NCBI GenBank assembly: GCA_020054175.1
Contig: JAGVLR010000175.1
Coordinates: forward strand, 1 to 5,593
Direction: 5' to 3'
Source: Candidatus Dadabacteria bacterium
Lineage (GTDB): Bacteria > Desulfobacterota_D > UBA1144 > Nemesobacterales > UBA2774
Length of the DNA stretch: 5,593 bases
Shown: positions 1 to 5,476 of the stretch, piece by piece
How positions within the stretch are numbered: the first letter of the stretch is position 1
Layout of the letters: each line of letters begins with the position of its first letter
Program-made: the position numbers and the translations under genes
The notes under the pieces: model-generated
What the model saw: the letters and a program-made list of their open reading frames with translations, nothing else
The model's database searches: none
Told to the model about the DNA's origin: nothing

Positions 1-1322
1 GCCGTGAGCTCCTTCGAGGCGACGTAGCTTCGGGAGCGCCAGTTGTCGGCGCGGGATGTAACGGCGAACTTCGGCGTCCGGCGGAATTCGGATTTCTTAC
101 CGAAGAGCGCCTCCAGCACGGCCTTCGAATTGTTGACGGCCATTCCGGCGCCTATGGAAATCGCGAGCGGGACGTACTTGAGGTAGGAAAGCCAGTTCTT
201 TCCGTGAACTTCCTTGACAGTAATTATGTAGAAGAGGACGAAGCTCAGGGTTCCGGCCATTATCGCGAAGACGTTCATCACGATGCCGTTTTCCCATCCG
301 AGATGCCTCCAGAAGAGAGCAACTGGAAACATGAGAAGAAATAGGAGGAGCAGGAGCAGATACGATATGTTGCCGAAGAGGTGAAAAAATGCTTCGAGCT
401 TGATTCTGAACGAAAGCTTCTCGTCCCTGAATATCCTGGGGAGGAGCTTGATAGCCGTCTGTACACCGCCCTTCGCCCACCTGTGCTGCTGCGACTTGAA
501 CGCGTTCATGTCTATAGGCAGCTCGGCGGCTGCGGTCATGTCCTTAACGTAAACGAGCTTCCACCCGGCTATCTGCGCCCTGTAGCTGAGATCGAGATCC
601 TCGGTGAGCGTATCGTGCTGCCAGCCTCCCGAGGATTCTATGCACTCATTTCTTATGACGCCCGCGGTGCCGTTGAAGTTGAAGAACATGCCCTGGTTGC
701 ACCTCGACGTCTGCTCGATGACGAAATGACCGTCGAGAAGTATCGACTGCGCCCTCGTGAGATTCGAGTAATCGAGGTTGACGTGCCCCCACCTGACCTG
801 GACCATTCCGATTTTCGGGTCTGTGAAGAAGTCGACAGTGTTTTTCAAAAATTCCGGAGGCGGCATGAAATCGGCGTCGAACACCGCGACGAGCTCCCCC
901 TCGGCCTTTTCTAGCCCGTGCCTGAGCGCGCCCGCCTTGTAGCCTTCCCTGTTTTCCCTGTGGAGGTGCTTGATGTTAAAGCCCTGGGCCCTGTATTTCT
1001 CGGCGCACGCGGCGGCGATTTCGGTCGTCCTGTCGGTCGAATCGTCGAGGATCTGTATCTCCATGAGATCTTTCGGATAATCGATATTGCAGACGGAAGC
1101 GACGAGCCTCTCGACGACGTACATCTCGTTATATATCGGGAGCTGCACCGTTACCTTTGGAAGGACGGCGAACCTTTCCTTAGGCACGGGCTTTTTATTC
1201 TTGCACCTGCCGTAGAGGTAGGAGAGGTAGTACCTGTGAAGGCCGAAAATGCAAAGGAGTATAAGCGTTAACGTGTAAAGTAAGGTTATTACGATTTTAG
1301 AAGTTAAAATAAGATATTCCAC
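1..1322 (-). CDS. Membrane GT2 glycosyltransferase, cellulose synthase/CslA-like (C-terminus cut by window edge)
   Basis: A processive-type family 2 glycosyltransferase that probably polymerises a beta-linked glycan from a nucleotide sugar at the inner membrane. 440 codons are visible and the stop lies beyond the left edge. Residues about 9-28 form a membrane segment ending in GLHRYY, as in bacterial cellulose-synthase-like GT2s. The catalytic domain follows: VQLPIYNE at 59-66, DDSTD at 93-97 (nucleotide binding), KAGAL at 129-133, DAD at 149-151 (metal binding), FNGTAG at 216-221, TED at 240-242 (catalytic base) and QQHRW at 278-282, the QxxRW motif of processive synthases. Membrane segments lie at about 312-338, 347-368 and 383-398, then the family-type tail KKSEFRRTPKF at 409-419. 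There is no in-frame ATG near the N-terminus. The GTG at 1322-1320 gives the expected short lead-in to the first helix and has a loose purine-rich GGCGGG 9 bases before it. It follows dapL by 37 bp on the same strand, so the two are probably co-transcribed. The sugar cannot be told from sequence; cellulose, glucomannan or another beta-glycan are all possible. Confidence 0.88.
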   Translation of the reverse strand, partial: MEYLILTSKIVITLLYTLTLILLCIFGLHRYYLSYLYGRCKNKKPVPKERFAVLPKVTVQLPIYNEMYVVERLVASVCNIDYPKDLMEIQILDDSTDRTTEIAAACAEKYRAQGFNIKHLHRENREGYKAGALRHGLEKAEGELVAVFDADFMPPPEFLKNTVDFFTDPKIGMVQVRWGHVNLDYSNLTRAQSILLDGHFVIEQTSRCNQGMFFNFNGTAGVIRNECIESSGGWQHDTLTEDLDLSYRAQIAGWKLVYVKDMTAAAELPIDMNAFKSQQHRWAKGGVQTAIKLLPRIFRDEKLSFRIKLEAFFHLFGNISYLLLLLLFLLMFPVALFWRHLGWENGIVMNVFAIMAGTLSFVLFYIITVKEVHGKNWLSYLKYVPLAISIGAGMAVNNSKAVLEALFGKKSEFRRTPKFAVTSRADNWRSRSYVASKELT

Positions 1323-1359
1323 TTCTAATTTCCCGCCGCCTTTTCGTTTAGAAAAGAGG

Positions 1360-2526
1360 TTAGAACCGTGCCTCTTTGAGCCTTTCCACCGCGTAAATTA
1401 TCTTGTCGGTGCTGATGGTCGTCGAAATTCTCGCATAGCCTTCCCCGTACTTGCCGAATCCTGTGCCCGGAGTTACAACTATCCCGGTTTCTGTCAGGAG
1501 CCTGGTCGAGAACTCCTTGGATGTTAGGCCCTCGGGCACCTCGAACCATATGTAGAAGGTCGCTTTGGGCTTCGTGTACTTTAGCCCCGCTTCGTCGAGC
1601 CCCTTGCAGAATATGTCGCGCCTTTGCTCGAATATCTTCTTTCTGTCTTCGAGCCCGAGCTTATAGTTTTTGAGCGCCTCAATGCCCGCAGCCTGCACCG
1701 CCTGAAAAGCGCCGGAATCGATGTTGGTCTTAATCTTGCCGAGCCCTCCCACGGCCTTTGCGTTGCCCACGGCAAAACCTATTCTCCACCCTGTCATATT
1801 AAACGTTTTAGACAAGGAATGAAACTCGATTCCGACTTCTTTCGCGCCGTCGAACTGAAGGAAGCTGAACGGCTCGTAGCCGTCGTATGCGATTTCAGTG
1901 TAGGCCGCGTCGTGGCAGATGAGGATGTCGTACTTCTGCCCGAGCTCGACGAGCTTTTTGTAGAAGTCCGCGTCGGCAACGGCGGTAGTCGGGTTGTTGG
2001 GGTAGTTCACGAAAAATATTTTGGCTTTCCGCTTTATGTCTTCGGGTATGGAGTCGAGGTCCGGAAGGAACCCGTTCTCTTTAAGCAGCGGAACCGCATA
2101 AGGGATACCGCCCGCAAAGCTTATGGACGTCGGATAAACGGGATAGCCCGGGTCTGTATAAAGACCTATGTCGCCCGGGTCTAAAAATGCGAGCGGCGTA
2201 TGGGCTATGCCTTCTTTCGAACCGATGAGCGCGACGGCTTCGGACGCGGGATTCAGCGAGACGTCGAAACGCTCCTTGTACCAGGCTGCGACGGCTTCCC
2301 TGTACGCAGGCATGCCTTCGTATGAGGGATACCGATGATTTCTGGAGTCGTCTACGGCCCTTTTGAGCGCTTCAATGATGAAATCCGGTGTGGGGATATC
2401 GGGGTCGCCTACGCCGAGGTCGATTATTTCCATCCCCTTTGCCCTCATCTCGTTTTTCTTTGCGTCGATTTCCGCGAACAGGTACGGCGGAAGGTCCGCG
2501 ATTCGCTTCGCCCACATCACATCCAT
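1360..2526 (-). CDS. dapL: LL-diaminopimelate aminotransferase (DapL-type class I/II PLP aminotransferase)
   Basis: A cytosolic PLP enzyme expected to convert L-tetrahydrodipicolinate plus glutamate to LL-diaminopimelate and 2-oxoglutarate, the one-step DapL route to lysine and peptidoglycan precursor. At 388 residues it is full length for the family. The N-terminal LPPYLFAEID (12-21) and IIDLGVGDPDIPTP (34-47) are typical of DapL and close relatives. PLP-site residues visible are GSKEG at 102-106 (phosphate contacts), NYPNNPT at 174-180 (N178), DAAY at 206-209 (D206 to the pyridine nitrogen), SLSKTFNMTGWRIGF at 237-251 with K240 as Schiff-base lysine and R248 to phosphate, and R366 in ARIS for the substrate carboxylate. 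AAAGGAG (2541-2535) sits 8 bases before ATG 2526 and favours it over the in-frame ATG at codon 4. It has its own likely promoter and is followed 37 bp later by the GT2 gene. The fold and PLP site are certain. Substrate is less so, because alanine and aspartate aminotransferases of the same class look similar. Confidence 0.82.
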   Translation of the reverse strand: MDVMWAKRIADLPPYLFAEIDAKKNEMRAKGMEIIDLGVGDPDIPTPDFIIEALKRAVDDSRNHRYPSYEGMPAYREAVAAWYKERFDVSLNPASEAVALIGSKEGIAHTPLAFLDPGDIGLYTDPGYPVYPTSISFAGGIPYAVPLLKENGFLPDLDSIPEDIKRKAKIFFVNYPNNPTTAVADADFYKKLVELGQKYDILICHDAAYTEIAYDGYEPFSFLQFDGAKEVGIEFHSLSKTFNMTGWRIGFAVGNAKAVGGLGKIKTNIDSGAFQAVQAAGIEALKNYKLGLEDRKKIFEQRRDIFCKGLDEAGLKYTKPKATFYIWFEVPEGLTSKEFSTRLLTETGIVVTPGTGFGKYGEGYARISTTISTDKIIYAVERLKEARF

Positions 2527-2534
2527 CTAAAATT

Positions 2535-2541
2535 CTCCTTT
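2535..2541 (-). promoter_or_regulatory. Ribosome binding site of dapL
   Basis: On the minus strand this reads AAAGGAG, with 8 bases between it and the ATG at 2526. It decides for the first of two in-frame ATGs (codons 1 and 4). Confidence 0.75.
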
Positions 2542-2564
2542 ATTACTGCCTTTTAAGAGCTTGT

Positions 2565-2593
2565 ATCATAACTAAACTATAGTATTTGGGCAA
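2565..2593 (-). promoter_or_regulatory. Probable sigma70-type promoter for dapL (and GT2)
   Basis: Reading the minus strand, TTGCCC (2593-2588, 4 of 6 to the -35 consensus) is followed by a 17-bp spacer and TATGAT (2570-2565, 5 of 6 to the -10). Predicted initiation near 2558 gives a leader of about 30 nt carrying the AAAGGAG site. This would let dapL and the glycosyltransferase be transcribed independently of plsC. Prediction from consensus only. Confidence 0.5.
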
Positions 2594-2598
2594 GCTTT

Positions 2599-2621
2599 CG
2601 CCCGGGCGCGCCCGCCCGGCG
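2599..2621. other. GC-rich hairpin between plsC and dapL
   Basis: On the plus strand CGCC-C-GGGC, a six-base loop GCGCCC, then GCCC-GGCG folds into an 8-bp all-GC stem with one bulged C. An overlapping perfect 12-bp palindrome CGGGCGCGCCCG lies at 2603-2614. It sits between the plsC stop and the dapL -35 box. No run of T follows on either strand, so it is not a classical intrinsic terminator. It may still limit read-through from plsC or protect the plsC mRNA 3' end. Confidence 0.45.
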
Positions 2622-2668
2622 GATATAACAACTAGATAACATAAACCCGTGTAAATACATAGCGGGAT

Positions 2669-3448
2669 TTAACCCTGATGCACATCGCCGAGGTAGCTCG
2701 CGCTGATCTTCCGGTGGGCTATATCGGCTATATCCTTCCTCGATAGACCATCTGTGTCTATAGCCTCGAGCACTGTCAGCTCGGCTGTGACGGACCTGAG
2801 CCCGAGGAACCTGAAAAAATGCTCGAAGAAGGTGACTTCCCCATAGTAGTAAACGAGCGGTGAGGTTTCGGGGGTAATGCTGCGGCCATTGACTGTTTTG
2901 TACTTTATGCATAGCGGGACGACTTCTCTCCCCTCGGCGGCGGCGAGAAATGAGCTCTTGAACGGTGAGACGCCGCTCCCGTCGGAAGTCGTGCCCTCGG
3001 GGAAGAGGACGACATTGAGCCCGAGATCTAGCATGCCGGTTATATCTTCCATGTCCTTTAGCAGCCGGGCGCGTCCGCGCCTTTCGACGAATACTCCCCC
3101 CGAATATTTGATGATGGTCCCGAGGAGAAAGGCCTCTTCCAGCTCGGAGTTGGCGACGAAGACAGCGGGCACGTTTGAGAATATGGCGAATACATCTATG
3201 TAGGAGAGGTGATTACACACCATGAAAGAGCCGCGTCCGGGGACGAGCCTTTCGGGGTTGATTACTTTCACGCTGACGCCCAGAACGGCGAGCGCCATTC
3301 TCATGTAAAAGGATGAGATTCGGGAGAACCAGGCACGTTTTGTTTTTTTGTTCCTGACTACGAGATCGACGGCGAACGAGATCGAGAGGAACGTTACGAC
3401 GAGGAGAATGAACCCTGCGATTTTAAGCGCTTTCAGAATGTATCCCAT
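2669..3448 (-). CDS. plsC: 1-acyl-sn-glycerol-3-phosphate acyltransferase, PlsC family
   Basis: A membrane-bound acyltransferase expected to acylate lysophosphatidic acid to phosphatidic acid, the second acylation in glycerophospholipid synthesis. 259 residues, normal for the family. An N-terminal hydrophobic helix (about 9-31) should anchor it in the inner membrane. The four LPLAT blocks are in order: NHLSYID at 79-85 (catalytic H80 and D85), GGVFVERRG at 117-125 (R123 for glycerophosphate), FPEGTTS at 149-155, and VVPLCIKY at 176-183. ATG 3448 is the only conventional start before an upstream in-frame stop, and no clear Shine-Dalgarno precedes it. Upstream is a divergent intergenic region shared with the methyltransferase gene; 142 bp downstream is dapL. 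Paralogues acting on other lysolipids, such as lyso-ornithine lipid, share these motifs, so the exact acceptor is not proven. Confidence 0.87.
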   Translation of the reverse strand: MGYILKALKIAGFILLVVTFLSISFAVDLVVRNKKTKRAWFSRISSFYMRMALAVLGVSVKVINPERLVPGRGSFMVCNHLSYIDVFAIFSNVPAVFVANSELEEAFLLGTIIKYSGGVFVERRGRARLLKDMEDITGMLDLGLNVVLFPEGTTSDGSGVSPFKSSFLAAAEGREVVPLCIKYKTVNGRSITPETSPLVYYYGEVTFFEHFFRFLGLRSVTAELTVLEAIDTDGLSRKDIADIAHRKISASYLGDVHQG

Positions 3449-3469
3449 AATATGAAGAGCAATGCCCGG

Positions 3470-3500
3470 TTGTCTCGGCTGGAGACGTTTCAGATATAAT
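3470..3500 (+). promoter_or_regulatory. Possible promoter for the MidA-like methyltransferase gene in the divergent region
   Basis: A perfect TATAAT (3495-3500) lies 31 bases before the ATG at 3532. A weak -35 candidate TTGTCT (3470-3475) sits 19 bp upstream, longer than the ideal 17. Initiation near 3507 would give a leader of about 25 nt. The -10 is convincing; the -35 is not. Confidence 0.45.
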
Positions 3501-3531
3501 CTACTTCAGCCGGGAGAAAGTAAACACATCC

Positions 3532-4680
3532 ATGAACGCCCTGACTGAAATCGTAAAAAAAGAGATTGAGGACAAAGGCCCGATGAGATTCGACCGCTTC
3601 ATGGAGCTCGCGCTCTATCATCCGGGCTACGGCTATTATACATCGGGCGTGGCGCGCATCGGAAAGGAGAGAGATTACTACACGAGCCCGTGCGTGCATC
3701 CTGCTTTCGGAGAAACCGTTTCGCGGTTTTTGGTGAAGGCGGCGAAGATACTGGGCGGCGTCGTTTTTACTATCGTCGAGCCCGGAGCGGAAAGAGGTCT
3801 CCTGGCGCTGGACATACTCGACGCGATGAGGGAGAGCGAACCAGAAATATACGATCGGACAAATTATATCGTTATAGAAAGAAGCCCTGAAATAATTAGC
3901 GAGGCGAAGGGACTTCTGAAAGAGCACGCGGAGAAAGTAAGCTTCGCCGAATCGCTCGAAGCTCTCGGCGCTGAGAGCGTAAGCGGAGTCGTCCTGTCGA
4001 ACGAGCTTATGGATGCCCTTCCCTTCCGGAGGGCGAGGTTCGAAGGAGGCCGGCTGAGGGAAATACTTGTAACCCTCGAAGGCGAGTGCTTTACGGAAAC
4101 GACGGACGGCCCCCGCGCACCGGAGATCGAGGAGTATTTCAGCTGGAAAGACGACTTCGAAGAGGGCCAGGAAGTAGAGGTGAATCTGAAGTCTGGCGAA
4201 TACGTGAAGAACATTGCACGCGTTCTGAAGCGGGGGTTCGTCCTGACGATAGATTACGGCTATCTTGCGGAAGAGCTCTACAGCCCGGACAGGATGAAGG
4301 GGACTTACAAATGCATTTACAGGCACACCGTAAGCGAGGACCCATACGCCCGTATCGGTGAGCAGGATATAACGGCGCACGTGGATTTCAGCCTTCTTAT
4401 AAGGGCGGGCGAGGCAGCCGGGCTCCGGGAGATCAGATATACCACCCAGGGCCAGTTTCTTATCGATTGGGGCGTGCTTGAGATACTCGACAAGTTAAGT
4501 TCTGCCGGAAAAGAGCCCCAATTGAGGGAGTCGAAAGCCCTTTCGGCCATAAAAAGCCTGTTCCTCCCCGGCTCGATGGGGCACAATTTCAGGGCGCTTT
4601 TGCAGGCAAAGGGGTTCGGAAGCGAAATAGAGGGATTCTATCCCGAATCGCCTCTGACCATAAGCTTCGGCATCACATAA
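3532..4680 (+). CDS. SAM-dependent methyltransferase, MidA/NDUFAF7 family (COG1565)
   Basis: A class I SAM methyltransferase of the family that includes human NDUFAF7, the mitochondrial complex I assembly factor that methylates an arginine of NDUFS2. The bacterial substrate is not established. 382 residues, full length. Visible family signatures: MRFDRFMELALYHPGYGYY at 18-36, the SAM-binding loop VEPGAERG at 82-89, the acidic end of strand 2 VIERS at 114-118, SNELMDALP at 156-164, TIDYGY at 239-244, YRHT at 263-266 and the diagnostic GEQDITAHVDF at 276-286. The SAM loop is odd: the usual E-x-G-x-G-x-G pattern has E87 in place of the middle Gly. ATG 3532 gives the normal family N-terminus (NALTEIVKKEI). 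The nearest purine-rich stretch, GGGAG at 3512-3516, is 15 bases away, so initiation signals are weak. It is divergent from plsC and is followed by a 178-bp gap before the TetR gene; I see no convincing terminator after it. Confidence 0.86.
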   Translation: MNALTEIVKKEIEDKGPMRFDRFMELALYHPGYGYYTSGVARIGKERDYYTSPCVHPAFGETVSRFLVKAAKILGGVVFTIVEPGAERGLLALDILDAMRESEPEIYDRTNYIVIERSPEIISEAKGLLKEHAEKVSFAESLEALGAESVSGVVLSNELMDALPFRRARFEGGRLREILVTLEGECFTETTDGPRAPEIEEYFSWKDDFEEGQEVEVNLKSGEYVKNIARVLKRGFVLTIDYGYLAEELYSPDRMKGTYKCIYRHTVSEDPYARIGEQDITAHVDFSLLIRAGEAAGLREIRYTTQGQFLIDWGVLEILDKLSSAGKEPQLRESKALSAIKSLFLPGSMGHNFRALLQAKGFGSEIEGFYPESPLTISFGIT

Positions 4681-4733
4681 GCCATCTCAATCATTAAATA
4701 ATAACAAGACAGCCAATAAAACATTCCATTCAC

Positions 4734-4746
4734 GAGAAAAATTCTC
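4734..4746. repeat. Small AT-rich inverted repeat directly upstream of the tetR-type promoter
   Basis: GAGAA-AAA-TTCTC, a perfect 5-bp inverted repeat with a 3-base centre, abuts the -35 box TTGACA. It could be a second protein site or a chance feature of AT-rich upstream DNA; too short to fold into a terminator by itself. Confidence 0.3.
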
Positions 4747-4776
4747 TTGACAGCACCCTCCACTTCACAATATAAT
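4747..4776 (+). promoter_or_regulatory. Consensus sigma70 promoter of the TetR regulator / CMD operon
   Basis: TTGACA (4747-4752) and TATAAT (4771-4776) are both perfect hexamers, separated by 18 bp. Initiation is expected near 4783, leaving a leader of about 76 nt before the TTG start. A promoter this strong in front of a regulator gene makes sense if the regulator represses it, which fits the palindrome overlapping its -10 box. Confidence 0.8.
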
Positions 4777-4801
4777 TAGGACTGGGTGGCCAGTTCTAAT
4801 T
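4774..4801. promoter_or_regulatory. Probable TetR autorepressor operator (28-bp palindrome)
   Basis: Left arm AATTAG-G-ACTGG (4774-4785), centre GTGG, right arm CCAGT-T-CTAATT (4790-4801). Eleven of twelve arm positions pair; the only mismatch is G4780/T4795. The palindrome covers the end of the -10 box and the predicted start site, so a bound dimer would block polymerase. Its size and place suit a TetR-family homodimer or pair of dimers. Assigning it to the adjacent regulator is inference. Confidence 0.72.
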
Positions 4802-4845
4802 GTCGATTATATTAGGTTTTAGATAAGCGGATACCGTTAAAAATC

Positions 4846-4852
4846 GAGGAGG
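4846..4852 (+). promoter_or_regulatory. Strong ribosome binding site that fixes a TTG start
   Basis: GAGGAGG ends 6 bases before the TTG at 4859. There is no ATG or GTG at a suitable position, so this site is the reason for choosing TTG as the start of the regulator. Confidence 0.8.
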
Positions 4853-4858
4853 CTGAAT

Positions 4859-5446
4859 TTGGGTATAAGCAGAAGCAAGAGAAGGATAATCGATAGCGCA
4901 CAGGAGCTTTTTCACAGGCAGGGGTTTCAGCAGACCTCGCTCGACGATATTACAAAAAAATGCGGCGTCACGAGGAGTAACCTCTACTACCACTTCAATA
5001 GCAAGGAAGAGCTCGGCCTCGAAACTCTGAGGGAGCGGATAAGGCAGTACGAGTCCGAAGTCCTCGAACCGACTCTGAAGAATACCTCGCTCACCCCTAC
5101 AGAACGCCTTTCGGAATTTTATAAACGCGTGAACAGCTACCACAGAAGCCAGACACCTCCAAAGGGATGTCCGTTTGGCAATCTGGCAACGGAGATGTGC
5201 GGGACGAACGATAACTTCAGGGAAGCGCTATCGGCGTTCTTCGAAGCCTGGGAAGCGGCTATAGAAGGCTGTATCAGTGAAGGCATCGAAAGCGGCGAGT
5301 TCAGGGGAGATTTTTCCTCTCGGCTCCTGGCGCAGATGATACTTTCGCACCTGGAGGGGGCGGTCATGATGGTGAAGACTTACCGCACCATGGAGCCGCT
5401 CGATTCAGGGACTGAGATGATTATGAAGCTTTTAAAAGCGGCTTGA
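4859..5446 (+). CDS. TetR/AcrR-family transcriptional regulator, NemR-like thiol-sensor type
   Basis: A 195-residue DNA-binding repressor, normal length for TetR. The N-terminal three-helix domain spans about 6-52, with the helix-turn-helix at 28-46: LDDITKKCGVTRSNLYYHF is a classic TetR recognition region. The C-terminal ligand/dimer domain contains GCPFGNLATEMC (103-114), giving C104 and C114, and later GAVMMVKTYRTMEPL (167-181) with K173. From memory of E. coli NemR, its redox residues C106, C116 and K175 lie in equivalent context (GC...EVC and GA...K..R..EPL) with the same spacing, all offset by two. Two more cysteines are C35 and C138. The TTG start is set by the strong Shine-Dalgarno 6 bases upstream. 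It probably represses its own promoter through the 28-bp palindrome and controls the CMD gene 30 bp downstream. TetR membership is certain; the thiol or electrophile signal is inference. Confidence 0.88.
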   Translation: MGISRSKRRIIDSAQELFHRQGFQQTSLDDITKKCGVTRSNLYYHFNSKEELGLETLRERIRQYESEVLEPTLKNTSLTPTERLSEFYKRVNSYHRSQTPPKGCPFGNLATEMCGTNDNFREALSAFFEAWEAAIEGCISEGIESGEFRGDFSSRLLAQMILSHLEGAVMMVKTYRTMEPLDSGTEMIMKLLKAA

Positions 5447-5463
5447 AAATTCGATATTAAAAC

Positions 5464-5469
5464 GGGAGG
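5464..5469 (+). promoter_or_regulatory. Ribosome binding site of the CMD/AhpD-like gene
   Basis: GGGAGG, 7 bases before the ATG at 5477. No promoter is visible in the 30-bp gap after the regulator stop codon, which supports co-transcription. Confidence 0.75.
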
Positions 5470-5476
5470 CGCAGTC

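Noticed and set aside
334..360. Low-complexity repeat made of CTC/CTG leucine codons on the minus strand
   Set aside because: It encodes the leucine-rich membrane helix of the GT2 enzyme (about residues 321-330), so it is explained by coding.
381..1271. Two long plus-strand open frames of 177 and 117 codons opposite the GT2 gene
   Set aside because: They are antisense to a frame with every GT2 catalytic motif. Their translations show no recognisable domain and no good ribosome site.
1624..2184. A 186-codon plus-strand open frame inside dapL
   Set aside because: Antisense to the PLP-binding core of a clearly coding gene; GC-rich codon bias leaves the opposite strand open by chance.
2599..2621. 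Intrinsic terminator between plsC and dapL
   Set aside because: The stem is strong but no T run follows it in either direction, so I call it only a hairpin.
3583..3585. Internal ATG (codon 18) as start of the methyltransferase
   Set aside because: The 17 residues before it match the normal family N-terminus, so the upstream ATG at 3532 is kept despite its poor Shine-Dalgarno spacing.
3490..4380. A 296-codon minus-strand open frame opposite the methyltransferase gene
   Set aside because: Lies over the conserved MidA/NDUFAF7 motifs on the plus strand, would run through the divergent promoter region, and has no family resemblance I can see.
4681..4746. Terminator for the methyltransferase gene
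   Set aside because: The stretch is AT-rich but holds no GC stem followed by a T run; the only inverted repeat (4734-4746) is a 5-bp arm with an A-rich centre.
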